From an uncultured Dysgonomonas sp. (GTDB taxonomy: Bacteria; Bacteroidota; Bacteroidia; Bacteroidales; Dysgonomonadaceae), in the NCBI GenBank assembly GCA_937875275.1, contig CALNCC010000060.1:1-8712 (forward strand): a stretch of DNA of 8,712 bases, given 5' to 3'. Both the position numbers and the translations under genes were made by a program. Below are positions 1-6,909 of this stretch, piece by piece. The notes below the pieces were generated by a model. The model saw nothing but the letters and a program-made list of their open reading frames with translations, was not told the DNA's origin and ran no database searches. The first letter of the stretch is position 1, and each line of letters begins with the position of its first letter.

Positions 1-280
1 TAACGTACAGCAAGATTTGATTAAAAGTGCAGAGGAAGCTCTCGAAATAGCGTCGCTGGCATACGAAACCACGAAGCAACGTTTCATCATCGGAAAAGCT
101 GATTTGTCGATGCTGAATCTTACACAGAACAATAAGAACTCGGCACAGCAAAGCTACATCGGTGCATTGCGCGATTATTGGCTGAGCTACTATAAGCTGA
201 GAAAACTGACTCTGTTCGATTTTATCGGCAACAATTCTCTATCTACACAATTGGAAAAACTACATGGCTTTTTAGATTAA
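1..280 (+). CDS. TolC-family outer membrane efflux protein, C-terminal fragment (5' end outside window)
   Basis: This is the 3' end of a gene that enters from the left edge. The reading frame is open from base 2 (first codons N-V-Q-Q-D-L-I-K) to a TAA at 278-280, giving 92 visible codons, so the TTG at 17 is internal and not a start. The visible part is helical and matches the C-terminal half of TolC/OprM/CusC proteins: a stretch like 'AYETTKQRFIIGKADLSML' followed by 'NLTQNNKNSAQQSY' and 'ALRDYWLSYYKLRKLTLFDF', the usual '.Y..G..s.ldvl.aq......y..a..dYw..y..L..ltl.d' pattern of the last coiled-coil helix pair. Family members are trimeric outer-membrane and periplasmic exit ducts for tripartite efflux pumps. 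The RND pump gene starts 22 nt downstream on the same strand, which supports a shared operon and a role as that pump's outer-membrane partner. The substrate cannot be inferred. Confidence 0.85.
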   Translation, partial: NVQQDLIKSAEEALEIASLAYETTKQRFIIGKADLSMLNLTQNNKNSAQQSYIGALRDYWLSYYKLRKLTLFDFIGNNSLSTQLEKLHGFLD

Positions 281-302
281 AATATCGGGAAATATAGAAT
301 AT

Positions 303-3300
303 ATGTCTTTAGACCAGAATAAAATAACACTCACCTCATCGGATGAGAAAAAGGGGAAAAACAAAATACAACGAGCATCTTCGTTCTCTATTATAATTGT
401 TTTTTTCTGCCTTTCTATCTTGGGCGTCTTCTTCATTCCACAGCTTCCGATGAAACTGAATCCATCGAGACAATTACCTGTTGTAAATGTTTCGTTTTCG
501 ATGTGGAATCAGTCGGCACGTGTGGTGGAAGCCGAAGTTACGTCGAAGTTAGAGGCGATGCTCAATCGCATAAGAGGGGTTCGAGGGGTAAGTTCTAATT
601 CGTGGAATGGCGGAGGCAGTGTTACTATACGGCTGTCGGAACATGTAGACCCAGATATGGCACGGTTCGAGGTGTCCACAATTATCCGCCAGGCATGGCC
701 TTCGTTACCAGACGGGGTCAGTTATCCTTCCATCTACATGTCGGGTACGACAGAGAATAAGGATTACACATTTCTCCGATATACGGTTAATGCAGCGCAA
801 ACGCCTGTTGCGATCAAAAAATATGTAGAAGAAAATATTAAAAATAAGATTGCCGAAATAAAAGGTGTTGACCAGGTTGAGGTTACAGGTGCAAGTCGTA
901 TGATATATAAACTGGAGTACGACAACGAAAAACTAAAAAACTATAATGTATCTCTTGGCGATTTGCGTTCGTCTATCTCTGCCTGCTTAGGGCGAGAGTT
1001 TCTCGGTATTGGTAGTATAGAAGACGAGAACAGTGAAAAAGAGTGGATTCGTGTTGCACTTATTACAGAGGATAGAAATCAGGTGTTCGATCCGTCTATC
1101 ATCCGTGTAAAGAGTAGCGATGGTACTATCTTGTATCTGAACCAATTGGTGAAAGTTTATTTAGAGGAAGAAGAAAGCGATAGTTCGTTTCGGATAAATG
1201 GATTGAACTCTATCTATCTGTCTATCACAGCCTACGAAAACGCTAACAGAATAACCCTTAGCAAGCAGGTGCAGGATCTGTTGGACAATATGCAGCAGAG
1301 TCTGCCTGATGGTTACGAACTGCACATGTCATACAACGAGTCGGAGTATATCAAAGATGAACTGAATAAAATCTATTTCAGGTCGGGGCTGACAATCTTT
1401 ATTCTGATATTCTTTTTTCTGATAATATATCGTAATCTGAAGCACTCGTTGCTCATCATCATATCGTTGATAGTCAATGTCTGTATCGCCGCTATATTCT
1501 ATTATCTGATGGATGTTGAGATGCAGTTGTATTCATTAGCAGGTCTGACAATATCGCTGACACTTATTATCGACAACACGATTGTTATGTCGGATCAGAT
1601 AATACAGCGAGGAAATAGGAAAGCATTTTGGGCAATTCTCACCGCAACAATCACTACGATGGGCGCATTGCTTATCATATTCTTTATGGGGGAAAATGTA
1701 AGATTAAATCTGCTCGATTTCGCATGGGTTTTAATTATAAATCTGACGCTTTCTCTTGTGATAGCATTATGTCTTGTTCCGGCATTGATCGAAAAAATAA
1801 ATATCAGAAAGAAAATAAAGAATTATAAAACAAAGGAATTGATTTTCTTGAAGAAGCGTTTTCCCAAATTTTCGAGTAAGATAAAGGGCAAAAGAAAATT
1901 AGTCTACTTTAATCGAGGATACGAAAAGTGTATTGCTTTTACACAACGATGGAAGGTGTTGTTAATTACGTTACTCATACTTGCCTTTGGTCTTCCTGTA
2001 TTTATTTTACCGGATAAGATAGAATCGAAAAAAGAATTTGGGCTATACAGGATATCGCAGGAGGATGATCTTGGATTTTGGGCAAATCTGTATAATGCAA
2101 CTCTCGGATCGGTCGTCTACAAAGAATCGGTAAAACCGGTGGTGGATGTTGCCTTAGGCGGCACAGTACGTCTTTTTGCCCAAAAAGTTAAAACCGGTTC
2201 ATATTCATCCGGTGAGAGAAGTGAAACGACACTTAATGTTGCTGCCTCTCTGCCCAATGGGTCTACACGCAAGCAGATGGATAATCTGATAAAGCAAATG
2301 GAAAACTATCTGTCTCAATATCCTGAGGTAAGGCAATTTGAAACAAATATACAAAACGGGCAGAGGGCGAATATTCGTGTGTTATTCGAAAAGAAACATC
2401 AAAGAGGCGCTTTTCCTCATCGGTTAAAATCAGAACTTATAAGAAAAGCGAATGAACTGGGCGGTGGCAGTTGGACTGTAAATGGTATAGGAGATGAGTT
2501 CTCGAATGAGATACACGAAACTACCGGGAGCAGCAGAATGAAACTTTTAGGGTATAATTATGATGAGCTCAGCAGATATGCCGAAGCCATTCGCGATTCG
2601 CTGTTGTTGCACAGACGAATAAAAGAAGTTACGATAGATTCCGAGTTCAGCTGGTATAAAACCGACTATATGGAGTTTGTATTCAATTTGGACAAAGAGC
2701 GGCTGATACAAGGGCAACTACCTCCGAATGGGTTATTTAATTCGTTGATGCCTATGTTTGAACGAAAAGTCCATGCCGGCGATTGGATAGCAAATGACAA
2801 AAGAGAGGCGATATTCTTATATTCGAAACAAGCCGAGGGGCTGGATATGTGGAACATGGAAAATTATCCGGGGAAGACGAGCGAAAAAGAATATAAAATG
2901 ATTGACATCGCGAATGTCGAGAAGGCTCAGCTGCCGCAGAATGTAGCTAAAGAAGATCAGCAATATAGAATATGTATACAGTATGAGTATGTAGGCAGTT
3001 GGCAACAATCGTGGAATGTATTAGAGAAGAACATCCAGATATTCAACGAGAACACTCCCCTGGGATATAAAGCCGAAGGGGAGACGTCAAGATACTGGTG
3101 GGACGAAGGGGGTACAAGTCAATATTGGTTATTGCTGCTCGTGATTATCATTATATTCTTCACAACAAGCATCTTATTCAATTCGCTCCGACAACCGATT
3201 GTCGTAATTTTTATAATCCCGATTTCGTTTATCGGATTGTTCCTCACGTTCTATTGGTTCGATCTTAATTTCGATCAAGGTGGATTTGCCGCCTTTATAC

Positions 3301-3626
3301 TTTTGGCAGGGTTGTCTGTAAATGCTAATATATATATCCTCAACGAGTATAATAATATACGACAAGATCAACCAGGCATCGACCCAGTGAAAGCTTATAT
3401 AAAAGCTTGGAACGTAAAGATCAGACCGATCTTTCTTACCATTTGCTCTACGATATTGGGTTTTATACCGTTTATGATAGGCGAGTATCGAGAGGCATTC
3501 TGGTTTCCTTTAGCTGCCGGAACAGTAGGCGGATTAATCGTTTCTCTGATTGCACTATTCATATTCCTGCCATTGTTTATGGGAATCGGGAAGAGAAAGC
3601 AAGGGGCTGCAATGCATAAGAAATAA
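303..3626 (+). CDS. RND-family efflux pump, inner-membrane permease (AcrB/CusA superfamily)
   Basis: A complete 1107-residue inner-membrane proton-driven efflux permease, slightly longer than AcrB (about 1050). The layout is classic RND: basic cytoplasmic N-terminus, TM1 near residues 27-46, periplasmic porter/docking loop to about 360, TM2-TM6 about 362-498, a lysine-rich cytoplasmic loop about 500-548, TM7 about 551-571, second periplasmic loop to about 940, then TM8-TM12 about 942-1098. Recognisable motifs are 'DPDMARFEVSTIIRQAWPSLP' in the first porter domain, 'IIDNTIVMSD' in TM4 (aligning with AcrB LVDDAIVVVE), 'LLAGLSVNANIYILNEY' in TM10, and 'RPIFLTICSTILGFIPFMIG' in TM11. In the proton relay, D424 is kept at the AcrB D407 position, but D408 is N425 and K940 is N1007. 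The ATG at 303 is the first start after the TolC stop, with no clear Shine-Dalgarno. It probably works with the TolC protein upstream and an adaptor outside the window. Drug, metal or lipid substrate is unknown. Confidence 0.93.
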   Translation: MSLDQNKITLTSSDEKKGKNKIQRASSFSIIIVFFCLSILGVFFIPQLPMKLNPSRQLPVVNVSFSMWNQSARVVEAEVTSKLEAMLNRIRGVRGVSSNSWNGGGSVTIRLSEHVDPDMARFEVSTIIRQAWPSLPDGVSYPSIYMSGTTENKDYTFLRYTVNAAQTPVAIKKYVEENIKNKIAEIKGVDQVEVTGASRMIYKLEYDNEKLKNYNVSLGDLRSSISACLGREFLGIGSIEDENSEKEWIRVALITEDRNQVFDPSIIRVKSSDGTILYLNQLVKVYLEEEESDSSFRINGLNSIYLSITAYENANRITLSKQVQDLLDNMQQSLPDGYELHMSYNESEYIKDELNKIYFRSGLTIFILIFFFLIIYRNLKHSLLIIISLIVNVCIAAIFYYLMDVEMQLYSLAGLTISLTLIIDNTIVMSDQIIQRGNRKAFWAILTATITTMGALLIIFFMGENVRLNLLDFAWVLIINLTLSLVIALCLVPALIEKINIRKKIKNYKTKELIFLKKRFPKFSSKIKGKRKLVYFNRGYEKCIAFTQRWKVLLITLLILAFGLPVFILPDKIESKKEFGLYRISQEDDLGFWANLYNATLGSVVYKESVKPVVDVALGGTVRLFAQKVKTGSYSSGERSETTLNVAASLPNGSTRKQMDNLIKQMENYLSQYPEVRQFETNIQNGQRANIRVLFEKKHQRGAFPHRLKSELIRKANELGGGSWTVNGIGDEFSNEIHETTGSSRMKLLGYNYDELSRYAEAIRDSLLLHRRIKEVTIDSEFSWYKTDYMEFVFNLDKERLIQGQLPPNGLFNSLMPMFERKVHAGDWIANDKREAIFLYSKQAEGLDMWNMENYPGKTSEKEYKMIDIANVEKAQLPQNVAKEDQQYRICIQYEYVGSWQQSWNVLEKNIQIFNENTPLGYKAEGETSRYWWDEGGTSQYWLLLLVIIIIFFTTSILFNSLRQPIVVIFIIPISFIGLFLTFYWFDLNFDQGGFAAFILLAGLSVNANIYILNEYNNIRQDQPGIDPVKAYIKAWNVKIRPIFLTICSTILGFIPFMIGEYREAFWFPLAAGTVGGLIVSLIALFIFLPLFMGIGKRKQGAAMHKK

Positions 3627-3667
3627 GTCTAAATTTACATCGTCTAAGAGTCCCTTTTGAGGCCATC

Positions 3668-5473
3668 TTAATTTATTTGGTTACTGTTTGAAGTGTTTTT
3701 TAAGTATAATTTTAATTCTGCAGATTTTTTTCTTATATAGTCGTAAGTATAACCCAACGGATCCTCATCTATTTTCTTTAATGGGCTACTTTTTCGAATG
3801 AAGACATAAGCATCAAAAAGTTTATGTGGAGACGCGAATCTCTCAGGAGATTTATAACGATTCTCTCTGGGAATATTATTAATAGCAATGATCTCTTTAC
3901 CTAAATGTACCGAAGGGTAATAAAAGTAGTCAGATCCTGTATTCATAGCTGCATTTGCGAAACTCTGAACTATTGGCTTCGGCAATGAATTCGTGGTTTG
4001 GGGATCAAAGACAGTGCATTCATCTTCAGTGTACTCGCCTACTCCAATTTGAAAACTTATGGGAAAATACGACTTGCCATACCAATCACGTAGATAGCAG
4101 CCGGCCTTAATGCGTGTATAAGGATAATCTTCAATTTCTGGTATGGTCGTTAAATGACCACTGTGTGCAAATACAATCACCTTTTCATTGCCTTGAAGAA
4201 ATATATTCATTGCTTTACGTACATTTTCCGCCATTTTTAAATCACGTGTAAAAGTATTATCCACATATCCGATTATTGAGGATCTTGGTACACAATTCTC
4301 TAAAAGATAATTGTAATATCTAAAACATTTCTCTCCGATTATCTTTTGAAAAGGGTCATCAACTTCTGCCATTGCAGAAGCTCCCAAATAGTCTTCTTCT
4401 TGAAAAACCTTGAGGTATGGAATAGCCTGATCTTCATTTTGGACAGCTAAATGATATTGACTCATGCTAAGTATCGGATCGGTTATTGGATCAATTCCCA
4501 CAAAGTTAACTTTTGATCCTTCCGTTTGATTGTAGTTTCTCAACCATATTAATAATTCAATAAAAGACTCATAATTATCAAAAAAACATCTCAGTTCTTC
4601 TTCTATCTTATTAATGTATTCTTCATTGGTGTTTCCTTGAATATATAAATTATATTTGGACAACATGTCCATAGGACGTTCAAATGCGATAAGCCTAACA
4701 TTACTTTCTTTTATCAATACTTTAATAAACTGATAAGCTGATTCTTTGATCTCCTGACTACCATGGGTACATTCTCCCAATCCAATAATCTTTTTATCTT
4801 TTATCGCTTCAAGAATAGGTGTAAAACTCTCATCATCACTAGTCGATAAGGGGATCAAGTGTCTTTTATCTAAGCTCTCCCGCAGTTGGGTTTCCTTCTT
4901 TTCACTAATCACATTTATGTCTTGTTCGCCAATATCTTTACCCCCTATCGCAATAGAAACTCTATCCAACCATATACCCTGTGTTAGTTTGCTATCGCCA
5001 TAATAGTTTAAATTAATCCTAACAGCCCTTTCCTTCGTCAGATTGAAAGAGATCGTTTTTAGATCCCAATCTAAATTATTCAGTGTAATAGAATCTTCAA
5101 ATACTATATTTTGATCTTCGTCGAAACTCGTTACTACAAAAAAAAGATTTTCTATGTTCGTGTTTTTCTCATTAATTGAAATAGCACAATTCTCTCCTTG
5201 CTGATAATCGGGTAAAATAATTGTACGCGATAATGCGAATTTCATTTTGGCATCTTTCAAATCTTCATAGTATCTATAAGAAGCATTGATAGGGTATTTA
5301 CCTTCTACAGAGATTGTACTGTCTATCGATAATGTTGTGTAAATTTTCCCAACAGACCATTGCCAGCGACAGTCATTGAAGTCTTCAAAATTCAAATCGT
5401 ATTTTTCCGTAAATGTTTGAGAATAGCCTTGTAGGCATATTGCATGTAATAAGAAAAAAAATAAGAACCTCAT
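3668..5473 (-). CDS. Secreted erythromycin-esterase-family protein with N-terminal beta-rich domain
   Basis: A 601-residue protein. Residues 1-19 look like a Sec signal peptide (MRFLFFFLLHAICLQGYS, probable cleavage after GYS). The cysteine at 13 lacks a lipobox, so a lipoprotein is unlikely. Residues about 20-180 are beta-rich and end in 'GIWLDRVSIAIGG', resembling a jelly-roll or galactose-binding-like domain. Residues about 205-530 match the erythromycin esterase family (Pfam PF05139): 'IIGLGECTHGSQE' with E234 and H237 of the GE.THG motif, 'LIAFERPMD' (E265), 'VNFVGIDP' (325-329), 'FTRDLKMAENV' (408-418), and 'VIVFAHSGHL' (H437, H440). EreA and EreB are about 400-420 aa cytoplasmic macrolide esterases; this one is longer and apparently exported, so macrolide hydrolysis should not be assumed. 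The family also holds many proteins of unknown substrate. The gene converges on the RND gene with 41 nt between the stops and looks more AT-rich than its neighbours, which could reflect transfer. Family call is firm, substrate unknown. Confidence 0.85.
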   Translation of the reverse strand: MRFLFFFLLHAICLQGYSQTFTEKYDLNFEDFNDCRWQWSVGKIYTTLSIDSTISVEGKYPINASYRYYEDLKDAKMKFALSRTIILPDYQQGENCAISINEKNTNIENLFFVVTSFDEDQNIVFEDSITLNNLDWDLKTISFNLTKERAVRINLNYYGDSKLTQGIWLDRVSIAIGGKDIGEQDINVISEKKETQLRESLDKRHLIPLSTSDDESFTPILEAIKDKKIIGLGECTHGSQEIKESAYQFIKVLIKESNVRLIAFERPMDMLSKYNLYIQGNTNEEYINKIEEELRCFFDNYESFIELLIWLRNYNQTEGSKVNFVGIDPITDPILSMSQYHLAVQNEDQAIPYLKVFQEEDYLGASAMAEVDDPFQKIIGEKCFRYYNYLLENCVPRSSIIGYVDNTFTRDLKMAENVRKAMNIFLQGNEKVIVFAHSGHLTTIPEIEDYPYTRIKAGCYLRDWYGKSYFPISFQIGVGEYTEDECTVFDPQTTNSLPKPIVQSFANAAMNTGSDYFYYPSVHLGKEIIAINNIPRENRYKSPERFASPHKLFDAYVFIRKSSPLKKIDEDPLGYTYDYIRKKSAELKLYLKNTSNSNQIN

Positions 5474-5579
5474 AATTGTTTTTTATTAACTGAAATCATA
5501 TTAAAGACAACTTGTATTGACCTAAAATTGTTTAGTTTCGAATCTGAATGAAAAAGATCTTCACTATGTTAAGACCTGC

Positions 5580-5587
5580 CAAAGCTA
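5580..5587 (-). promoter_or_regulatory. Candidate Bacteroidota -7 element for the esterase-like gene
   Basis: On the minus strand this reads TAGCTTTG, matching the Bacteroidota -7 consensus TAnnTTTG, about 107 nt upstream of the esterase ATG. No good TTTG/TTG -33 element is visible at the expected 19-21 nt spacing, so this is a weak candidate that could occur by chance. Confidence 0.3.
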
Positions 5588-5657
5588 CTAAAAACTTTTA
5601 TGTGTATGATGGGGTTTAGAAGAATTAAGGTTAATGTGAGCTCATCATATTCTCTAT

Positions 5658-5699
5658 AGAAAAAAGAGAGAGAGGTCGCGTCTCGGCAATCTCTCTCTT
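5658..5699 (-). terminator. Intrinsic terminator of mdh
   Basis: On the minus strand, just after the mdh stop, a perfect 10-bp stem (AAGAGAGAGA pairing with TCTCTCTCTT; arms at 5690-5699 and 5664-5673) encloses a 16-nt loop, and the second arm runs into a T-rich tract (complement of the A-run 5660-5665). This is a typical rho-independent terminator 27 nt downstream of mdh. It separates mdh transcription from the esterase-like gene that follows on the same strand. Confidence 0.85.
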
Positions 5700-5725
5700 C
5701 CTGTATTGTTGTTTGTCGAACTCGA

Positions 5726-6667
5726 TTATACAACCTTCAATTCGCGAAGAATATCATTTGTTTTGTGAACGGCAGCAGCCGAAGCATCGAATTTATCTTT
5801 TTCTTCCGCAGTAAGTTTCAGATCGACTATTTTCTCCCAGCCATTTTTGCCAAGAACAACAGGAACGCCAATGCAAATATCGTTTTTGCTATATTCACCG
5901 TCAAGAGTTACACAGCATGGGATAACTCTCTTTTGGTCGTGAATGATAGATTCCACAACAGCAGCACCCGCAGCACCCGGAGCATACCATGCCGATGTGC
6001 CTAACAATCCTGTCAGTGTAGCGCCACCCACCATAGTGTCGGCAACTACTTTGTCCAATTCCTCTTTCGGCAATAAGCCTGAAACCGGAATCCCTTTGTA
6101 TGTAGCAAGGCGTATAACCGGAATCATTGTAGTGTCTCCGTGTCCACCTATTACCATGCCTTCAACTTCGTTCGGGTTGCATTGCAATGCCTGGCTCAAA
6201 TAGTATTTGAAGCGTGAGCTGTCTAATGCTCCACCCATACCTATTACGCGGTTCTTTGGCAATCCTGTAACTTTCGATGCTAAGTAGGTCATCGTATCCA
6301 TCGGATTGGAGATAATAACTAAAATAGCATTCGGAGAATATTTAAGAATGTTTTCGGCAACACTTTTCACGATCCCTGCATTCACCCCGATAAGTTCTTC
6401 GCGAGTCATACCCGGTTTGCGCGGAATACCCGATGTTATCACTACAACATCAGAATCTGCTGTTGCTGCATAATCGTTTGTTACGCCCTTGATACGAGTA
6501 TTAAAACCCAAAAGTTGAGCTGTCTGGTTCATGTCAATGGCTTTACCTTCCGACACACCTTCTTTGACATCGAGCATCACCACTTCGTCTGCTACTTCTC
6601 GGAAAGCAAGAACGTTTGCGCACGTTGCTCCTACATTACCTGCTCCAACGACTGTTACTTTAGTCAT
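5726..6667 (-). CDS. mdh: Malate dehydrogenase (NAD-dependent, LDH-like type)
   Basis: A complete 313-residue cytoplasmic enzyme that interconverts malate and oxaloacetate with NAD(H). In fermenting Bacteroidales it serves the reductive branch from oxaloacetate to fumarate and succinate. The N-terminal Rossmann fold has GAGNVG at 8-13 and D33 at the end of the second strand, the position that favours NAD over NADP. Substrate and catalytic residues are visible: R83 and R89 in 'GIPRKPGMTREEL' (active-site loop; arginine at the position where lactate dehydrogenases have glutamine), N121 in 'ISNPMD', D149 and R152 in 'ALDSSRF', and catalytic H176 in 'IGGHGDTTMIP'. Length and sequence are typical of the Bacteroides-type enzyme. 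The start ATG directly precedes the nucleotide-binding strand (MTKVTVVGAG), so no other start is plausible. It is transcribed alone: its own promoter region lies upstream and a strong terminator downstream. Confidence 0.97.
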   Translation of the reverse strand: MTKVTVVGAGNVGATCANVLAFREVADEVVMLDVKEGVSEGKAIDMNQTAQLLGFNTRIKGVTNDYAATADSDVVVITSGIPRKPGMTREELIGVNAGIVKSVAENILKYSPNAILVIISNPMDTMTYLASKVTGLPKNRVIGMGGALDSSRFKYYLSQALQCNPNEVEGMVIGGHGDTTMIPVIRLATYKGIPVSGLLPKEELDKVVADTMVGGATLTGLLGTSAWYAPGAAGAAVVESIIHDQKRVIPCCVTLDGEYSKNDICIGVPVVLGKNGWEKIVDLKLTAEEKDKFDASAAAVHKTNDILRELKVV

Positions 6668-6727
6668 AATTACTACTTTTTTATTTTGTTCTTAATTTAT
6701 ATGATAATTTTCTTTTTTGTCTTATTC

Positions 6728-6739
6728 GCATAATTATGC
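6728..6739. repeat. 12-bp perfect palindrome in the mdh 5' leader
   Basis: GCATAATTATGC is a perfect 12-bp palindrome just downstream of the candidate mdh -7 element (6749-6756), so it would lie at the very start of the mdh transcript. Its position would suit an operator for a dimeric regulator. A 12-bp palindrome in AT-rich DNA can also arise by chance, and no second copy was noticed in the window. Confidence 0.35.
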
Positions 6740-6748
6740 AATGATGAA

Positions 6749-6756
6749 CAAATTTA
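6749..6756 (-). promoter_or_regulatory. Candidate mdh promoter -7 element
   Basis: On the minus strand this reads TAAATTTG, matching the Bacteroidota -7 consensus TAnnTTTG. It lies 81 nt upstream of the mdh start codon, implying a 5' leader of about 75 nt. The upstream -33 element is poor: a T-run at about 6771-6776 but no TTG at standard spacing. The call rests on the -7 match and position. Confidence 0.5.
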
Positions 6757-6849
6757 CACGCTTATTCTTAAAAAAAGAACTTTTACAACCTCATTTTTCC
6801 TAATTAAGTATTAAAAAAAGCCAAAGTATTTTTTCTTTTCTTTTTAGGC

Positions 6850-6880
6850 TTGAATAGCTCTGTAAAATGATATATATTTG
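6850..6880 (+). promoter_or_regulatory. Candidate promoter of the coiled-coil protein / GNAT unit
   Basis: A TTG at 6850-6852 and TATATTTG at 6873-6880 are separated by 20 nt, fitting the Bacteroidota -33 (TTTG) and -7 (TAnnTTTG) arrangement. Transcription would start near 6886-6888, leaving a leader of about 22-24 nt before the ATG at 6910. It overlaps the GTG at 6880, which argues that this GTG is not the translation start. Confidence 0.6.
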
Positions 6881-6909
6881 TGAGGCAAAAAAATATTGTT
6901 AAAATCGGA

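Larger units (their letters stand above)
5474..5725. other. 252-bp intergenic region between the esterase-like gene and mdh
   Basis: Apart from the mdh terminator (5658-5699) and a weak -7-like site (5580-5587), this AT-rich stretch has no recognisable gene. One plus-strand micro-ORF (5548-5619, ATG to TAG, 23 codons, beginning MKKIFTMLRPAK) is visible, but nothing beyond its open frame supports it being translated. Confidence 0.6.

Noticed and set aside
1628..3619. Several 60-70 codon open frames on both strands inside the pump gene
   Set aside because: They overlap a full-length RND gene with clear homology and have no family resemblance or separate promoter; treated as chance frames.
3668..5473. 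Calling the gene a macrolide resistance gene (ereA/ereB)
   Set aside because: It shares the family motifs but has a signal peptide and an extra domain and is about 200 residues longer; the family is broad, so a resistance label is not supported.
5765..6733. Three plus-strand open frames opposite mdh
   Set aside because: They are antisense to a highly conserved enzyme gene and their translations look like low-complexity by-products of its codon use.
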